From: an uncultured Caryophanales bacterium
GTDB lineage: Bacteria; Bacillota_I; Bacilli_A; RFN20; CAG-826
Reading direction: 5' to 3'
NCBI GenBank assembly: GCA_946403545.1
Contig: CAMJAG010000001.1
Location: forward strand, 1 to 64,000
DNA length: 64,000 bases
A model generated the notes under the pieces. The model did not search any database. It was not told where the DNA came from and was given only the letters and a program-made list of their open reading frames with translations. Each line of letters begins with the position of its first letter. Positions within the stretch are counted from its first letter, which is position 1. Of the stretch, positions 28,722-37,502 are shown piece by piece. The translations under genes were made by a program, and so were the position numbers.

Positions 28722-28760
28722 CAAAAAGAAAAAATACCCCCACCACTGAGGTAGGGGTAT
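28722..28760 (-). terminator. Strong terminator after the flotillin gene
   Basis: Minus strand ATACCCC pairs with GGGGTAT (7 bp plus inner pairs) followed by TTTTTTCTTTTTG. It ends the flotillin transcript. Confidence 0.8.
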
Positions 28761-28773
28761 CTAAGATAATCAA

Positions 28774-30264
28774 TTAGTCTTCGTCTTTCTTATCGTTTTT
28801 CTCTTTTACTTCTTTTAAGACCTTTGGGCCAAGATATCCAAGGAGGAGAGATTTTAGATCGATTCCAAGAGTTTTATTTAATCCAGCGAAGATTTGATCA
28901 CCGTGTTGTTGAATTTCTTCTACGAGTTTTGTTTCATTACCAGAACCGTACATTGTAATTCCATCAATTTGAGATAATGCACTTGCGATTGGTTCTGCAT
29001 ATGCTCTTACTGTTTCTGGTAAGACACCAGAGTCGAGAATGAGTTTTAATGTAGCAGCGTCATTGAAGAGTTTCATAGCTTCTGCTTTTTCTTTTGTAGC
29101 TTTAGCTTCTGCGTTACCTTTTGCTTCAATACCAGCAGCTTCTGCTAAAGCAGCTTGTTTATTAGCTTCAGCTTCGAGTTTGACAGCTTCTGCTGCTTTT
29201 TCTCTAGCAATTCTTTGAGCTTCTGCTTCAACTTTGACTTTTTCAGCTTTTCTTTGAGCTTCAAGAAGTTCTGCTTCTGCAGCTTTTTGTCTTCTATAAA
29301 GAGTTGCTTCAGCTTCTTTTTCAGCAGCGTATTTTTCAGCATCTGCTTTCTTGTTAATTTCTGCTGTTAATTTCTTTTCTGTAAGTTCAACTTCTTTATT
29401 TCCAAGTTCAACTTCTCTTTCTCTCTTAGAAATTTCAGCGTTAACTGTTGCAGTGTTGATTTCTTCTTGTCTCTTTTGTTCTTGAATCTTGTATGCTGCA
29501 TCTGCGTCTGCTCTTGCAGTATCAGTTTTAATCTTTAATTCAGCTTCTTTTAATGCGTATTCAGTATTCTTTTCAACAATGATTGTCTTAGAATTGACTT
29601 CTGCTTCATTTGCTTCTTGAGCAGCTTTTGCTCTTGCAATACTTACATCTCTATCAGCGTTTGCTTTAGCAATTGCAGCTTCTTTTGAGATTTGAGCGAT
29701 GTTATCAATACCTAAGTTTTCAATAACATGATTGCCATCTGAGAAGTTTTGAATGTTGAAGTTAACTAATTCCAAACCTAATTTAGACATATCTGGAATA
29801 ACATTTTCTTTAACAGCTTCTGCAACACCTTTTCTATCTTGTACTAATTGACGAATGCCAACTGTACCAATAATTTCACGCATGTTACCTTCAAGAACTT
29901 GTTTGACTTGTTCAATTAAGTCAGCTTTATTCATTCCTAAAGTTGCTTCGAATGCTCTTTCTAGTAATGCTGGATCACTAGAGATTTTTAAGTTTGCGAC
30001 ACCATCAACATTGATGTTAATGAATTCGTTTGTTGGAATTGATTCACGTGTTTTAATGTCAACTTGGAAGACTTTGAGGGATAATCTATCCTTTCTTTGC
30101 AAGAAAGGTAATTTCCATCCTGCTCTTCCTCTTAATATTTTTCTTTTGCCTAAACCAGAGATCATGACTGCTTCATCTGGTCCTGCTTTAGTGTATGAGC
30201 AGAGAATAAAGATAAGTAATAATACTGCTACAACTACACCAATTACAACGAATGCTACCCACAT
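28774..30264 (-). CDS. floT: Flotillin-like SPFH protein
   Basis: 496 residues from ATG 30264, chosen because GGAGGAC lies six bases upstream and an in-frame ATG at 30282 would include it. An N-terminal membrane helix (about 3-24) is followed by the SPFH/band-7 domain (30-200) and a long Ala/Glu/Lys-rich coiled coil (about 200-420) with AEA repeats, as in FloT/YqiK. It scaffolds membrane microdomains as large oligomers. It is preceded by a small gene of unknown function in the same operon. Confidence 0.88.
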   Translation of the reverse strand: MWVAFVVIGVVVAVLLLIFILCSYTKAGPDEAVMISGLGKRKILRGRAGWKLPFLQRKDRLSLKVFQVDIKTRESIPTNEFININVDGVANLKISSDPALLERAFEATLGMNKADLIEQVKQVLEGNMREIIGTVGIRQLVQDRKGVAEAVKENVIPDMSKLGLELVNFNIQNFSDGNHVIENLGIDNIAQISKEAAIAKANADRDVSIARAKAAQEANEAEVNSKTIIVEKNTEYALKEAELKIKTDTARADADAAYKIQEQKRQEEINTATVNAEISKREREVELGNKEVELTEKKLTAEINKKADAEKYAAEKEAEATLYRRQKAAEAELLEAQRKAEKVKVEAEAQRIAREKAAEAVKLEAEANKQAALAEAAGIEAKGNAEAKATKEKAEAMKLFNDAATLKLILDSGVLPETVRAYAEPIASALSQIDGITMYGSGNETKLVEEIQQHGDQIFAGLNKTLGIDLKSLLLGYLGPKVLKEVKEKNDKKDED

Positions 30265-30281
30265 AATACTGTCCTCCTTCA

Positions 30282-30647
30282 TTACTTATTAATGTGTATA
30301 GTTAGTATGTTCTCAGCATCATTCCAAGAAGTTGAGAACTTGACTGGCTTATCACTAAGCTCAATCTTTAATGCTTCAGATATCTTTTTCATAAGTCCTG
30401 TTGAAGATATCCTTGCATATGTTTTTTTAACGGAGATTTGATAAATTGCGTATTCATCCAAGTCACCGCTTTGGACCTTTTCTTTCGTTAGTGGACGAAT
30501 CACAACATTCTTATTAACATCTAATCCAACTTGTATTCTATATGCATACTCGAATGGAACAGACGCAATAGTATTCAATGTAATATTCGTATTATAGAAA
30601 GAAGCGGTACCAATTTTTTCTTCTGAACTAAACCATTGAATTTCCAT
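30282..30647 (-). CDS. Small protein of unknown function upstream of flotillin
   Basis: 121 residues, mostly beta-strand-like, with no membrane helix or signal. A good GGAGGT site lies six bases before the ATG. It ends 17 bases before the flotillin start, so the two are almost surely one transcript. Bacillus flotillin operons carry an NfeD-like partner at this place. This protein shows no NfeD membrane helices, and an OB-like fold cannot be confirmed by eye. Confidence 0.65.
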   Translation of the reverse strand: MEIQWFSSEEKIGTASFYNTNITLNTIASVPFEYAYRIQVGLDVNKNVVIRPLTKEKVQSGDLDEYAIYQISVKKTYARISSTGLMKKISEALKIELSDKPVKFSTSWNDAENILTIHINK

Positions 30648-30811
30648 TTTTTCTACCTCCTAACATACATATAATACAATCGAATTTTCATTAATTCAAG
30701 AAAATTCAAAAAAATTTTTACGTTTCCGAAATAGAACAAATAAATTCACATTATTGCGGTAGTTTTGGTTTGAATTACACACCTTAAAAATCATAACATT
30801 TTTTGAATATA

Positions 30812-30840
30812 GGAAAAAGAAAAAAGCCAACGAGTGGCTA
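30812..30840 (-). terminator. Terminator after the toxin gene
   Basis: Minus strand AGCCA-ctcgt-TGGCT followed by TTTTTCTTTTTCC, next to the toxin stop codon. The 197-base stretch 30648-30844 otherwise shows only AT-rich upstream sequence for the 30647 gene. Confidence 0.7.
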
Positions 30841-30844
30841 TTTC

Positions 30845-31102
30845 TTATTCATAATGGGTCCACATACGAATTATAACTACTGTGTTTTCATCTTTTCTAA
30901 CCTCATAAATCAGTCTGTGTTGGACATTGATTCTACGTGAATAGACATTTTCAAAACCTACTAGTTTTTCATATGATGGTGGCGTTTCAAACGGATTTTT
31001 TGATAGAAGTTCGATTAAAGCTTTTACTTTCTCTATTAATTTAGGATATTGTTTTAGTTTTTCGTAATCTTTAAAACATTGTTTACTAAAAACTATTTCC
31101 AT
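30845..31102 (-). CDS. yoeB: Toxin, YoeB/Txe family
   Basis: 85 residues, the normal length of YoeB. Family marks are FSKQCFKDYEKL at the start, NPFETPP near 56, SRRINVQHRLIYEV near 74-ish and the C-terminal aromatic-rich MWTHYE. YoeB is a ribosome-dependent mRNA interferase. The final His-Tyr pair needed for cleavage is present, so it looks active. The ATG overlaps the antitoxin gene by 10 bases. Confidence 0.87.
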   Translation of the reverse strand: MEIVFSKQCFKDYEKLKQYPKLIEKVKALIELLSKNPFETPPSYEKLVGFENVYSRRINVQHRLIYEVRKDENTVVIIRMWTHYE

Positions 31103-31338
31103 GGAGGTTCTTTTGAAAAATCAGAAGTTGGAGTTTTAACAGCTTCCTCAATGTCTTCGTAAACACCTTTGATACCCGCCAAATAGAGAGATTCAATTAA
31201 ACTATTATATTCATCCGCACTGAGAAGAATAACACTACCTTCTTTTGTGCTGATATTAACTGTATCGTTATATCTAATGCACGAAGAAGCAAGCTTGTAA
31301 AGTTCATCTCTAGCTTTGCTAATATTTAAATTAATCAT
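31093..31338 (-). CDS. yefM: Antitoxin, Phd/YefM family
   Basis: 81 residues. The N-terminal half (LNISKARDELYKLA, then VILLSADEYNSLIES) is the DNA-binding Phd/YefM fold, and the acidic C-terminal tail would wrap the YoeB toxin. It precedes and overlaps the toxin gene, the usual order. A perfect operator-like palindrome lies over its promoter at about 31365-31385, so autoregulation is expected. Confidence 0.88.
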   Translation of the reverse strand: MINLNISKARDELYKLASSCIRYNDTVNISTKEGSVILLSADEYNSLIESLYLAGIKGVYEDIEEAVKTPTSDFSKEPPWK

Positions 31339-31354
31339 AGAATTCTCCTTTCGT

Positions 31355-31390
31355 TTATATTATATCGTACGCAATTTCGTACGTAAAGAC
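31355..31390 (-). promoter_or_regulatory. Toxin-antitoxin promoter with palindromic operator
   Basis: On the minus strand TTTACG, 17 bases, TATAAT. The spacer holds CGTACG-AAATTG-CGTACG, an inverted repeat that fits a YefM operator sitting exactly between -35 and -10. Confidence 0.6.
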
Positions 31391-31482
31391 TAAATCATTA
31401 AATAACTTAATAGTGTTGTTTTTTTCTTTTCTTTGTGTGATTATGGAGTTGTCTAAAAAACATAAATAAGGAGTTATTTATA

Positions 31483-32496
31483 ATGAAAAAAGGTTTAATT
31501 TTAACCACCACATTTGCTGCATTAGCATTAGTTTTAGCAGCGTGTGGTGAATCTGCATCAAAGCCTGCTGCTACATCTACTAAAGTAACAAGTGTTGCAA
31601 CAAGCAAAGAATCTACACCTCAAAAGAGTGTTACAGTTACTTCTATCGCTTTAGGTAATGAAGGAAACAAAGCTTACATTACAGTTAGAGGTACACAAGA
31701 AAACTACACCGCTGAAGAATTCAAATGGGCGTGGGGTTTAATGGATCAAAATGGTACATTTGATGATGGTAAAGAAACTCCATCTAATGATGACTACAAG
31801 CCATTAACATTCAATGCTGCTAATAATCAATTCACAGCAAAATATTGTTTAACTGATATCACTACTTTAGTAGCAGGTAAACTTTATCGTATCTATGGTG
31901 GTACACCAGAATCATATGGAGATATCCAATTTGAATCTAACCAATTTGGTGCTCATGATGAAACTAGAAACTACTACCTAAGGCAAGATCAAAACAATGC
32001 ATTAACATTTGATAACATTCAACCAATTACTTACACAAAAGCAACAGTTGTTGAAGTTACTGCTCAAAATGCTCCTACAGGCGTAACACAAATGGGTGCA
32101 TATGTTAAATTCGGTGGAGCAAATTCAAAGAATTTAACAATGGAAACAATTAATGGATGGCATGATGCAGGTCATATCGCAGGTAACTTCCAAAGAGTTA
32201 TTGGTGGTGAATACTTATTACACGCTCATGTAGACACTGAAAGATTCTGGGCAATCGAAGGTAACGAAGTTTATTTCTACCTCTATGTTGGATTTATCGT
32301 TGAAGGCGAAGGTTGGATGACACACTTTGATGTCGTCAGTGGCAACGAAAGTGCTGGCTTGAATTTAGACGCTACAATCAATGGCGTTAGCTACACAGTT
32401 AATGGTGAAACATATCAAGTATTCGCAGATTCAAGTAAGTCTGGTGAAGAAAACTATTGGGGTTGTTTAGGCGTTAAACGCGTAGCAGCTGCATAG
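31483..32496 (+). CDS. Secreted lipoprotein of unknown function
   Basis: 337 residues with a clear lipobox (VLAACGES, Cys21) and a Ser/Thr/Ala-rich linker to about 50. The rest looks like two beta-sandwich domains (about 50-185 and 185-335). The first has RGTQENYTAEEFKWAWGL and the second resembles extracellular bacterial sugar- or protein-binding folds. No catalytic motif seen. AAGGAG lies nine bases before the ATG. It stands alone between the toxin-antitoxin pair and a tRNA gene. Confidence 0.72.
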   Translation: MKKGLILTTTFAALALVLAACGESASKPAATSTKVTSVATSKESTPQKSVTVTSIALGNEGNKAYITVRGTQENYTAEEFKWAWGLMDQNGTFDDGKETPSNDDYKPLTFNAANNQFTAKYCLTDITTLVAGKLYRIYGGTPESYGDIQFESNQFGAHDETRNYYLRQDQNNALTFDNIQPITYTKATVVEVTAQNAPTGVTQMGAYVKFGGANSKNLTMETINGWHDAGHIAGNFQRVIGGEYLLHAHVDTERFWAIEGNEVYFYLYVGFIVEGEGWMTHFDVVSGNESAGLNLDATINGVSYTVNGETYQVFADSSKSGEENYWGCLGVKRVAAA

Positions 32497-32514
32497 TTGT
32501 TTACTCAAGAAAAC

Positions 32515-32545
32515 GAAGGCCATTTATTGGTCTTCTTTTCTTTTT
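32515..32545 (+). terminator. Terminator after the 31483 lipoprotein gene
   Basis: GAAGGCC-atttatt-GGTCTTC followed by TTTTCTTTTTG. Confidence 0.75.
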
Positions 32546-32546
32546 G

Positions 32547-32572
32547 CAAAACAAAAGGCCTAAAACGGCCTT
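32547..32572 (-). terminator. Terminator after tRNA-Ala
   Basis: Minus strand AAGGCC-gtttta-GGCCTT followed by TTGTTTTG, 14 bases past the tRNA 3' end. Confidence 0.65.
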
Positions 32573-32585
32573 AAGAAATATTTTT

Positions 32586-32661
32586 TGGTGGATCCGACGA
32601 GGATCGAACTCGCTACCTCATCGTTGCGAACGATGCGCTCTCCCAGATGAGCTACGGACCC
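32586..32661 (-). tRNA. tRNA-Ala (anticodon CGC)
   Basis: The reverse complement folds into a full cloverleaf of 76 bases with an encoded CCA. The acceptor stem is GGGTCCG/CGGATCC with the G3:U70 pair that marks alanine. The anticodon stem is CATCG/CGATG and the loop TTCGCAA gives CGC, reading GCG codons. The T loop is TTCGATC. A wobble-free CGC tRNA for a rare GC-rich codon is a little unusual in so AT-rich a genome. Confidence 0.93.
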
Positions 32662-32692
32662 ATTTATTTAGCAAATGTATTATAGACATTTT

Positions 32693-32727
32693 CTATAAAG
32701 AAAACCATCCAAGATTTTATTGGATGG
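32693..32727. terminator. Terminator after the diguanylate cyclase gene
   Basis: CCATCCA pairs with TGGATGG. T-rich flanks on both strands allow it to work either way. It lies just past the stop of the minus-strand gene. Confidence 0.65.
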
Positions 32728-32736
32728 CTTTTTCTT

Positions 32737-33984
32737 TTAGTCGTGTGGATTCGAATTAGGTTTATCAATACCTTGAGCTTTCTTAAGCTCTGCTTTTCTT
32801 TCGTACATCAGTCTATCCGCACGAATGAATAAGTGAGTAATTGAGTTATCTTTATATTTCAAGAAATCTGCCATACCTGCAGCAATAACAGGTCCACCAT
32901 TAACGACATTTTTATCAATAATATCATTGAATTTCCTTATTAAAACCTCTCTATTTGTGAAATCTTCACCTTCAAGAATTACTGCAAATTCGTCTCCACC
33001 TACTCTATAAATATCACTATATTTATAGATTCCTTTGATGATTGTAACAGCGGATTTGATATATTCATCACCTTTATCATGGCCATAAGTATCATTTATA
33101 GTCTTAAGATCATTTAAGTCAAAAACAACTAAACTGAATTCTCTTTGATTTCCATATCCAATTCTTGCATCAAACATAGTTTCAATTTCAATATAAGCGT
33201 GCTTACTTTTAACTCCTGTTAGTGGATCAGTCATCGCTAATAATTGAGCGTATTCTAATTCTTCTCGGTGTTTTTTATCTGCTGCAATTAGTGATTCAAG
33301 TTCTCTTCTATAACTCTTCTTTCCTGCTTCAAGAACGAATGTATGTAATAGACATGTACCTGCTAGGAAGGCTAAAGAGTATAGAGGCTGCAATGGATAG
33401 AAGTATTGGAAGATAGTTAATATTGTTAAAGCGCTAGAACATAAAGCAATTGCTAAATATCTAGGTTTTCTTTCGTCTTCATGGTTTTTTATCATGAAGT
33501 AGAAAGTATATAAAGCAGTTCCTAAGAAAATAAACGCTTGAACAATAAGTGATATATTTCTGCCCATATCTGTTTGATATGCAACTGCATCATCAAAGTG
33601 GAAGAAAATAGGCACAATTAAGTTAATGACTAAAAGTATTAAATGAGCGGTCAAGAACATCCAACTGAATATCACTAATAAATTAGTGAAATGGTTCTTC
33701 TCTTTTAGATATTCAACTATATATCTTGCCCACATAAATACAGTTAAGCCCATAGCAACAAAGTAGACATATGTATCAATGTATAAGGCTATCTTTAAAT
33801 GGTTCATGTTTAAAATGCCCCATATACCATCGGTTAAGTAATATAAAAGAGTGCTGAGTAAAAAGAGTCTGTATATATTTCTAGCAGGGATTAAATCTTT
33901 TTGCCCTGATGGTTTCATGAATACATCAATATTAACAATGATAGTTACGAAAAAAGCAATTATACCCGCCATTGAATATGCCAT
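32737..33984 (-). CDS. Membrane diguanylate cyclase
   Basis: 415 residues: about seven membrane helices in the first 220 residues, a short coiled linker, then a GGDEF domain (about 245-400) with DPLTG at 253-257 and an intact GGDEF at 329-333. It should make cyclic di-GMP from GTP. The inhibitory RxxD site before GGDEF reads KYSD, so product inhibition is probably absent. The membrane part resembles a sensor but I cannot name its type. No PilZ or EAL protein is in the window. A GAAAGGAG site lies 12 bases upstream of the ATG. Confidence 0.9.
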   Translation of the reverse strand: MAYSMAGIIAFFVTIIVNIDVFMKPSGQKDLIPARNIYRLFLLSTLLYYLTDGIWGILNMNHLKIALYIDTYVYFVAMGLTVFMWARYIVEYLKEKNHFTNLLVIFSWMFLTAHLILLVINLIVPIFFHFDDAVAYQTDMGRNISLIVQAFIFLGTALYTFYFMIKNHEDERKPRYLAIALCSSALTILTIFQYFYPLQPLYSLAFLAGTCLLHTFVLEAGKKSYRRELESLIAADKKHREELEYAQLLAMTDPLTGVKSKHAYIEIETMFDARIGYGNQREFSLVVFDLNDLKTINDTYGHDKGDEYIKSAVTIIKGIYKYSDIYRVGGDEFAVILEGEDFTNREVLIRKFNDIIDKNVVNGGPVIAAGMADFLKYKDNSITHLFIRADRLMYERKAELKKAQGIDKPNSNPHD

Positions 33985-34159
33985 ATAATCACTTAACTCC
34001 TTTCTTGTTCAAAATCTCCTAGTTTTAACAACTTAAATAATAAGTAATGTCGATTTAAAGAAACACTAAAACAAAGACTATAAACACTTTGATAAAGCAA
34101 TTCTTATATATATTCTTCTATGTAATTAGTATAAACCATATGCACGCATATTAAAGGAA

Positions 34160-34203
34160 AAATAAGAAAAATTACTCCCTAATTGCATATTTGAGGAGTA
34201 ATT
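34160..34203 (-). terminator. Terminator after the MgtC/flavin/MazG operon
   Basis: AATTACTCC pairs with GGAGTAATT across a 16-base loop, then TTTTTCTTATTTTTCC on the minus strand. The rest of 33985-34159 is AT-rich upstream sequence of the cyclase gene with no other feature seen. Confidence 0.65.
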
Positions 34204-34229
34204 TTACTTAGTTATACTATATATCTTAA

Positions 34230-34553
34230 TTACTTAAGTTTTGTGTATTTATCGGACTTTCCTTTAGATTTGCTTACTGGATATTTAGCCTCATTTTGAT
34301 CCATCTTAGCATTTATAATTTCATCTTCATCAAGGTTTAATTTATCTAAAAGGTTTTGACAATAAGTTAAAACATCCGCTAACTCTTCTTTGACTTCATT
34401 GATGTCAAAGTTTTCTTCATCCCATTGAAAACATTCTAATAATTCATTAGCTTCAATAGAGATAGATTTAGCTAGATTAGCAGGACTATGGAACTTGTCC
34501 CAATCTCTATCTTCTGTAAATTTTCTAATCCTATCTTTTGTTTCTTGTTTCAT
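34230..34553 (-). CDS. MazG-like nucleotide pyrophosphohydrolase
   Basis: 107 residues of the all-alpha NTP pyrophosphatase fold. The metal-binding pattern is SIEANELLE (ExxE) near 30-38 and EELADVL (ExxD) near 55-61. Short single-domain forms like this clean up non-canonical or excess nucleotides. It is the last gene of a three-gene run and follows the flavin-reductase-like gene by 3 bases. Confidence 0.82.
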   Translation of the reverse strand: MKQETKDRIRKFTEDRDWDKFHSPANLAKSISIEANELLECFQWDEENFDINEVKEELADVLTYCQNLLDKLNLDEDEIINAKMDQNEAKYPVSKSKGKSDKYTKLK

Positions 34554-34556
34554 AAT

Positions 34557-35081
34557 TCATCTTTCAATTTCGTAAATATCTTCAATTTCTCCTACAAACA
34601 TATAAGAGAATTGATTAGGAGCGTTATAAACAGCATCTGCTACTGATTTATCTAAGAAATTATCTCTTTGTATTTGCTGTTTATAAAGCACTTTACATAC
34701 GATTACATATTTTCCTTCTTCAAATGTTACATCGTTATCATTCAATTCCAAAATATGTAATCCGGATTTTTCTATTTTATCAGGTACATCGTTAGCGGAA
34801 ACTGTACCCAAATACATTAATTCTTTTTGATGTCCTTCAAAGAAGGTCATAGTGAATCTACCTGCTTTATCAATAATAGGTAATGTATGTCTTATTGGTC
34901 TAATGTATATAGTCATAGTTTTCTTTTTCCATACATTACCAAAAGCACCCCAAGCACATGTTAATGTACCTATTTCGTTATCCGCTTTCGCAGTGCATAA
35001 GAAAGGAGTCTCTCTTTGCATCGCTACAACAGGATCTATAAGTTTAGATATATCCTTAGGGTCAATTCTATTTAGTTTCAT
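34557..35081 (-). CDS. Flavin reductase-like FMN-binding protein
   Basis: 174 residues from ATG 35081, which lies one base after the TAA of the MgtC gene (TAATATG) and is probably translated by coupling. A TTG at 35105 would overlap the MgtC gene and add eight residues. The split-barrel FMN fold is recognised from TPFLCTAKADNEIGTLTCAWG, the loop PIRHTLPIIDKAGRF and FFEGHQKELMYLG. Members reduce flavin or act as flavoredoxins. The partner is unknown. Confidence 0.77.
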   Translation of the reverse strand: MKLNRIDPKDISKLIDPVVAMQRETPFLCTAKADNEIGTLTCAWGAFGNVWKKKTMTIYIRPIRHTLPIIDKAGRFTMTFFEGHQKELMYLGTVSANDVPDKIEKSGLHILELNDNDVTFEEGKYVIVCKVLYKQQIQRDNFLDKSVADAVYNAPNQFSYMFVGEIEDIYEIER

Positions 35082-35082
35082 A

Positions 35083-35835
35083 TTAGGATTCGTGAGTTTC
35101 CCCAATTCTCTTTGATGGGTTTTTCATTATCTTTTTGGCAGTGATTACTTCTTTTTCTTTCTTAAGTTCATTAATAAAGTAATCGAGAATTAATGGGTTT
35201 ACGTTGTATGGGAAGTAAACCACTACTGTCATTTGTTTATCTCCAATTTGAGAGATATCAATATTCCTCATATTTAAAGAATTACGATCACAAACCTCTT
35301 TAATTTTTTCTAAAGCTGGATAGTCTTTTTGAACTTCCACGACTACATGAGGAGCGTGAGTATCAACAGTAACAATGATTCTATTTCTAATAAAGACTAA
35401 TAATAACGTAATTAATGTAGCGATAACTGCTTCTAATACAAATCCTGCACCAACTGCCAAACCAACGCCTGCACAAATCCATAAGGTAGTAGCGGTACTT
35501 AAACCCTTAACTGTAAATTTATCTTTGATAATAACGCCAGCGCCTAAGAAACCAATACCGGTAATAGTACCAGCAGCGATACGAGAAATATCATAATTTC
35601 CGCCAGGAACTGCAAGTTTTATTCCCCAGAGAGAAATAATCATAAATATTGAACATCCAATAGATAGTAAAGCGTGAGTACGCATACCAGCATTCTCACC
35701 TTTTCTATACCTTTCAAGTCCTATAAGAGCACTTAAAACTCCAGAAATTAGTAAGGCTATGGTAATAAAAATTAAGATGCCCCAACCATCAAACTTCTCT
35801 GTTAATGATAAAAACCACTTATCTACGATATTCAT
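35083..35835 (-). CDS. mgtC: MgtC/SapB-family membrane protein
   Basis: 250 residues. The N-terminal MgtC domain has four or five membrane helices with IGLERYRKGENAGMRTHALL, GFLGAGVIIK and GLSTATTLW. A C-terminal ACT-like domain spans about 155-240. MgtC proteins are linked to low-Mg growth and to control of the F-type ATPase. Specific function here is not shown. A ribosome site AAAGAGG precedes the ATG. Confidence 0.9.
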   Translation of the reverse strand: MNIVDKWFLSLTEKFDGWGILIFITIALLISGVLSALIGLERYRKGENAGMRTHALLSIGCSIFMIISLWGIKLAVPGGNYDISRIAAGTITGIGFLGAGVIIKDKFTVKGLSTATTLWICAGVGLAVGAGFVLEAVIATLITLLLVFIRNRIIVTVDTHAPHVVVEVQKDYPALEKIKEVCDRNSLNMRNIDISQIGDKQMTVVVYFPYNVNPLILDYFINELKKEKEVITAKKIMKNPSKRIGETHES

Positions 35836-35911
35836 ATGTAATGCCTCTTTATTACGTAATATAAAATTATCATATTTTTAACATTTATAGATATAACTTT
35901 ATTGGTTATTA

Positions 35912-35941
35912 AAAGAAAAACCATGCAAATCCTGCACGGTT
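35912..35941 (-). terminator. Terminator after the 35940 membrane-protein gene
   Basis: Minus strand ACCGTGCA pairs with TGCATGGT, then TTTTCTTTTAA. It overlaps the stop codon. Confidence 0.7.
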
Positions 35942-37010
35942 ATTCATTATCTTCATTGTTTTGGCTTTTCTTTTCTTGTTCAATTTCTTGTCTGATTATG
36001 TATTTTTGTTCTTGTCTTTTATTTCCTACAAAGACAGTATTTTGAAGCACTTTTGCAAATGCATAATGACAAACCATTAAGTTAACTACATAGATTGGAA
36101 TAAATAAGAATATGAAAAGAACTGTATTTAGTTCCGCTAATTGGTTGAAGAATTGGAATTCTGGTCTTCCCCAAACAAGTTCTCCCGTTCTCATAAGTGC
36201 GATTAATATAAATGGCAAGATAAGAAGAACTGGGTAATACCATTTTTTAAAAGCTTTAGATGTAATTGAAAGAATTATAAAAACGATAAATGAAGCAAAT
36301 ACTGATCCCATCAAGAACCAGTTAATAATTTGTTTATCTGTTCCTGGATTAGCAATGAACATCAAGCAAGCGATTGGTAACCAAGCAACTGCTTCAAAGT
36401 ATGAAATCATCATTGTTCTACTTCTTTTAATGTATTCTAATTCAAATAATTTTTCTTTATTAATAAAGTTTTCGAAGAAAAGCTTTTCTTGGACAGTATC
36501 GTCTTCTCTCATTCTGCTTAAATTAGAAAGGCACTTTAAATGTGTTGAAGTTGCAAAAGCAAGAAGAACTAAGAATATTGCAATGCTTGCAAGAGGCATA
36601 TACAAGAATGTGTATCCCATTATTCCAAAAGATTCGGAATCATATACAAAAACCACGTTAAAATAGGCCCAAACCGCAATTCCTATTTCATATAAAAGGA
36701 ATAAACCCGTGAAAATATAGACAATAATCATCGATTTCATAAATTGATGATATTCTTGCAAGAAGTGTGTTTTGATAAAGTAAAATATTTGACCTGCTAC
36801 GCAAATCATTGCGATAACAAAAGCCACTATTCTTACTGGATGCTCGAATCCAATACCTAGAACTGAGAAAATTAATGTAACAAAAAATGATAAGCCGTAA
36901 ATATTAAAAATGCTGGTAACAAAACTCTTTCTAAGCTTTTGATTTTTAATACTTTGAATTTTATCTATATTAACATAGATGTTTTTGTTATCATTATCAG
37001 GAACAATCAT
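35940..37010 (-). CDS. Polytopic membrane protein of unknown function
   Basis: 356 residues from ATG 37010. The longer frame from 37043 is unlikely because its second codon pair forms the TATAAT box. At least eight hydrophobic segments are spread over residues 25-325 and the C-terminal tail is rich in Gln, Glu and Asn. No family recognised. It stands alone between two terminators. Confidence 0.65.
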   Translation of the reverse strand: MIVPDNDNKNIYVNIDKIQSIKNQKLRKSFVTSIFNIYGLSFFVTLIFSVLGIGFEHPVRIVAFVIAMICVAGQIFYFIKTHFLQEYHQFMKSMIIVYIFTGLFLLYEIGIAVWAYFNVVFVYDSESFGIMGYTFLYMPLASIAIFLVLLAFATSTHLKCLSNLSRMREDDTVQEKLFFENFINKEKLFELEYIKRSRTMMISYFEAVAWLPIACLMFIANPGTDKQIINWFLMGSVFASFIVFIILSITSKAFKKWYYPVLLILPFILIALMRTGELVWGRPEFQFFNQLAELNTVLFIFLFIPIYVVNLMVCHYAFAKVLQNTVFVGNKRQEQKYIIRQEIEQEKKSQNNEDNE

Positions 37011-37074
37011 ATAATTTCTCTCTCTTTGGCAAAAATTATACATAAAAATACATAAATATACAAATATTATTTTT

Positions 37075-37103
37075 ACAAATTAAAACCATGCTCCCAGCAT
37101 GGT
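37075..37103 (-). terminator. Terminator after the PNPOx-like gene
   Basis: Minus strand ACCATGC-TGGGA-GCATGGT followed by TTTTAATTT. Confidence 0.7.
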
Positions 37104-37111
37104 CAATTTTA

Positions 37112-37501
37112 TTAAATTTCAACAGGTGCTTTAGTAAAGCTATATCTAGTTGCTTTAACATCTGTTAATTTGAATGTTACAAATCTTCCATCTCCTGCTT
37201 CATACAATCCTTTAGGACCTGTTTCATCATCAAGCATAGCTTGTTGAAGTTCTTTTCTATCATCCTCAACTAATGTAGCGGTTACTCGTAACCAATCAAA
37301 GTCAGGATACATGCCACAGAGTTCTACTTTTGGATTTGCTTTTACTTGTTTATAGAATTCTTTAAAGTTTCCTGAACAAATATAAGCTTCTCCTTCATAT
37401 TCTAGGATGCTTCCAAAAGGTCTAACTCTTGGTTGATCTCCATCAATAGTAGAGATGTAGAACACTTTAACTTGTTTTAATTCACTTACTAGTTTGTTCA
37501 T
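37112..37501 (-). CDS. Pyridoxamine-phosphate-oxidase-like flavoprotein
   Basis: 129 residues from ATG 37501, which is preceded by GGAGG at eight bases and lies one base past the TAA of the S41 gene. A frame from 37516 would start upstream of the ribosome site. The split beta-barrel is shown by VFYISTIDGDQPRVRPFG and later GMYPDFDWLRVTATLVED. These small proteins bind FMN or F420 and are often called general stress protein 26-like. Function unknown. Confidence 0.82.
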   Translation of the reverse strand: MNKLVSELKQVKVFYISTIDGDQPRVRPFGSILEYEGEAYICSGNFKEFYKQVKANPKVELCGMYPDFDWLRVTATLVEDDRKELQQAMLDDETGPKGLYEAGDGRFVTFKLTDVKATRYSFTKAPVEI

Positions 37502-37502
37502 A

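Noticed and set aside
28774..30264. Long opposite-strand frames inside the flotillin coiled coil
   Set aside because: They are low-complexity Phe/Ser-rich mirrors of the Ala/Glu/Lys repeats and lack ribosome sites.
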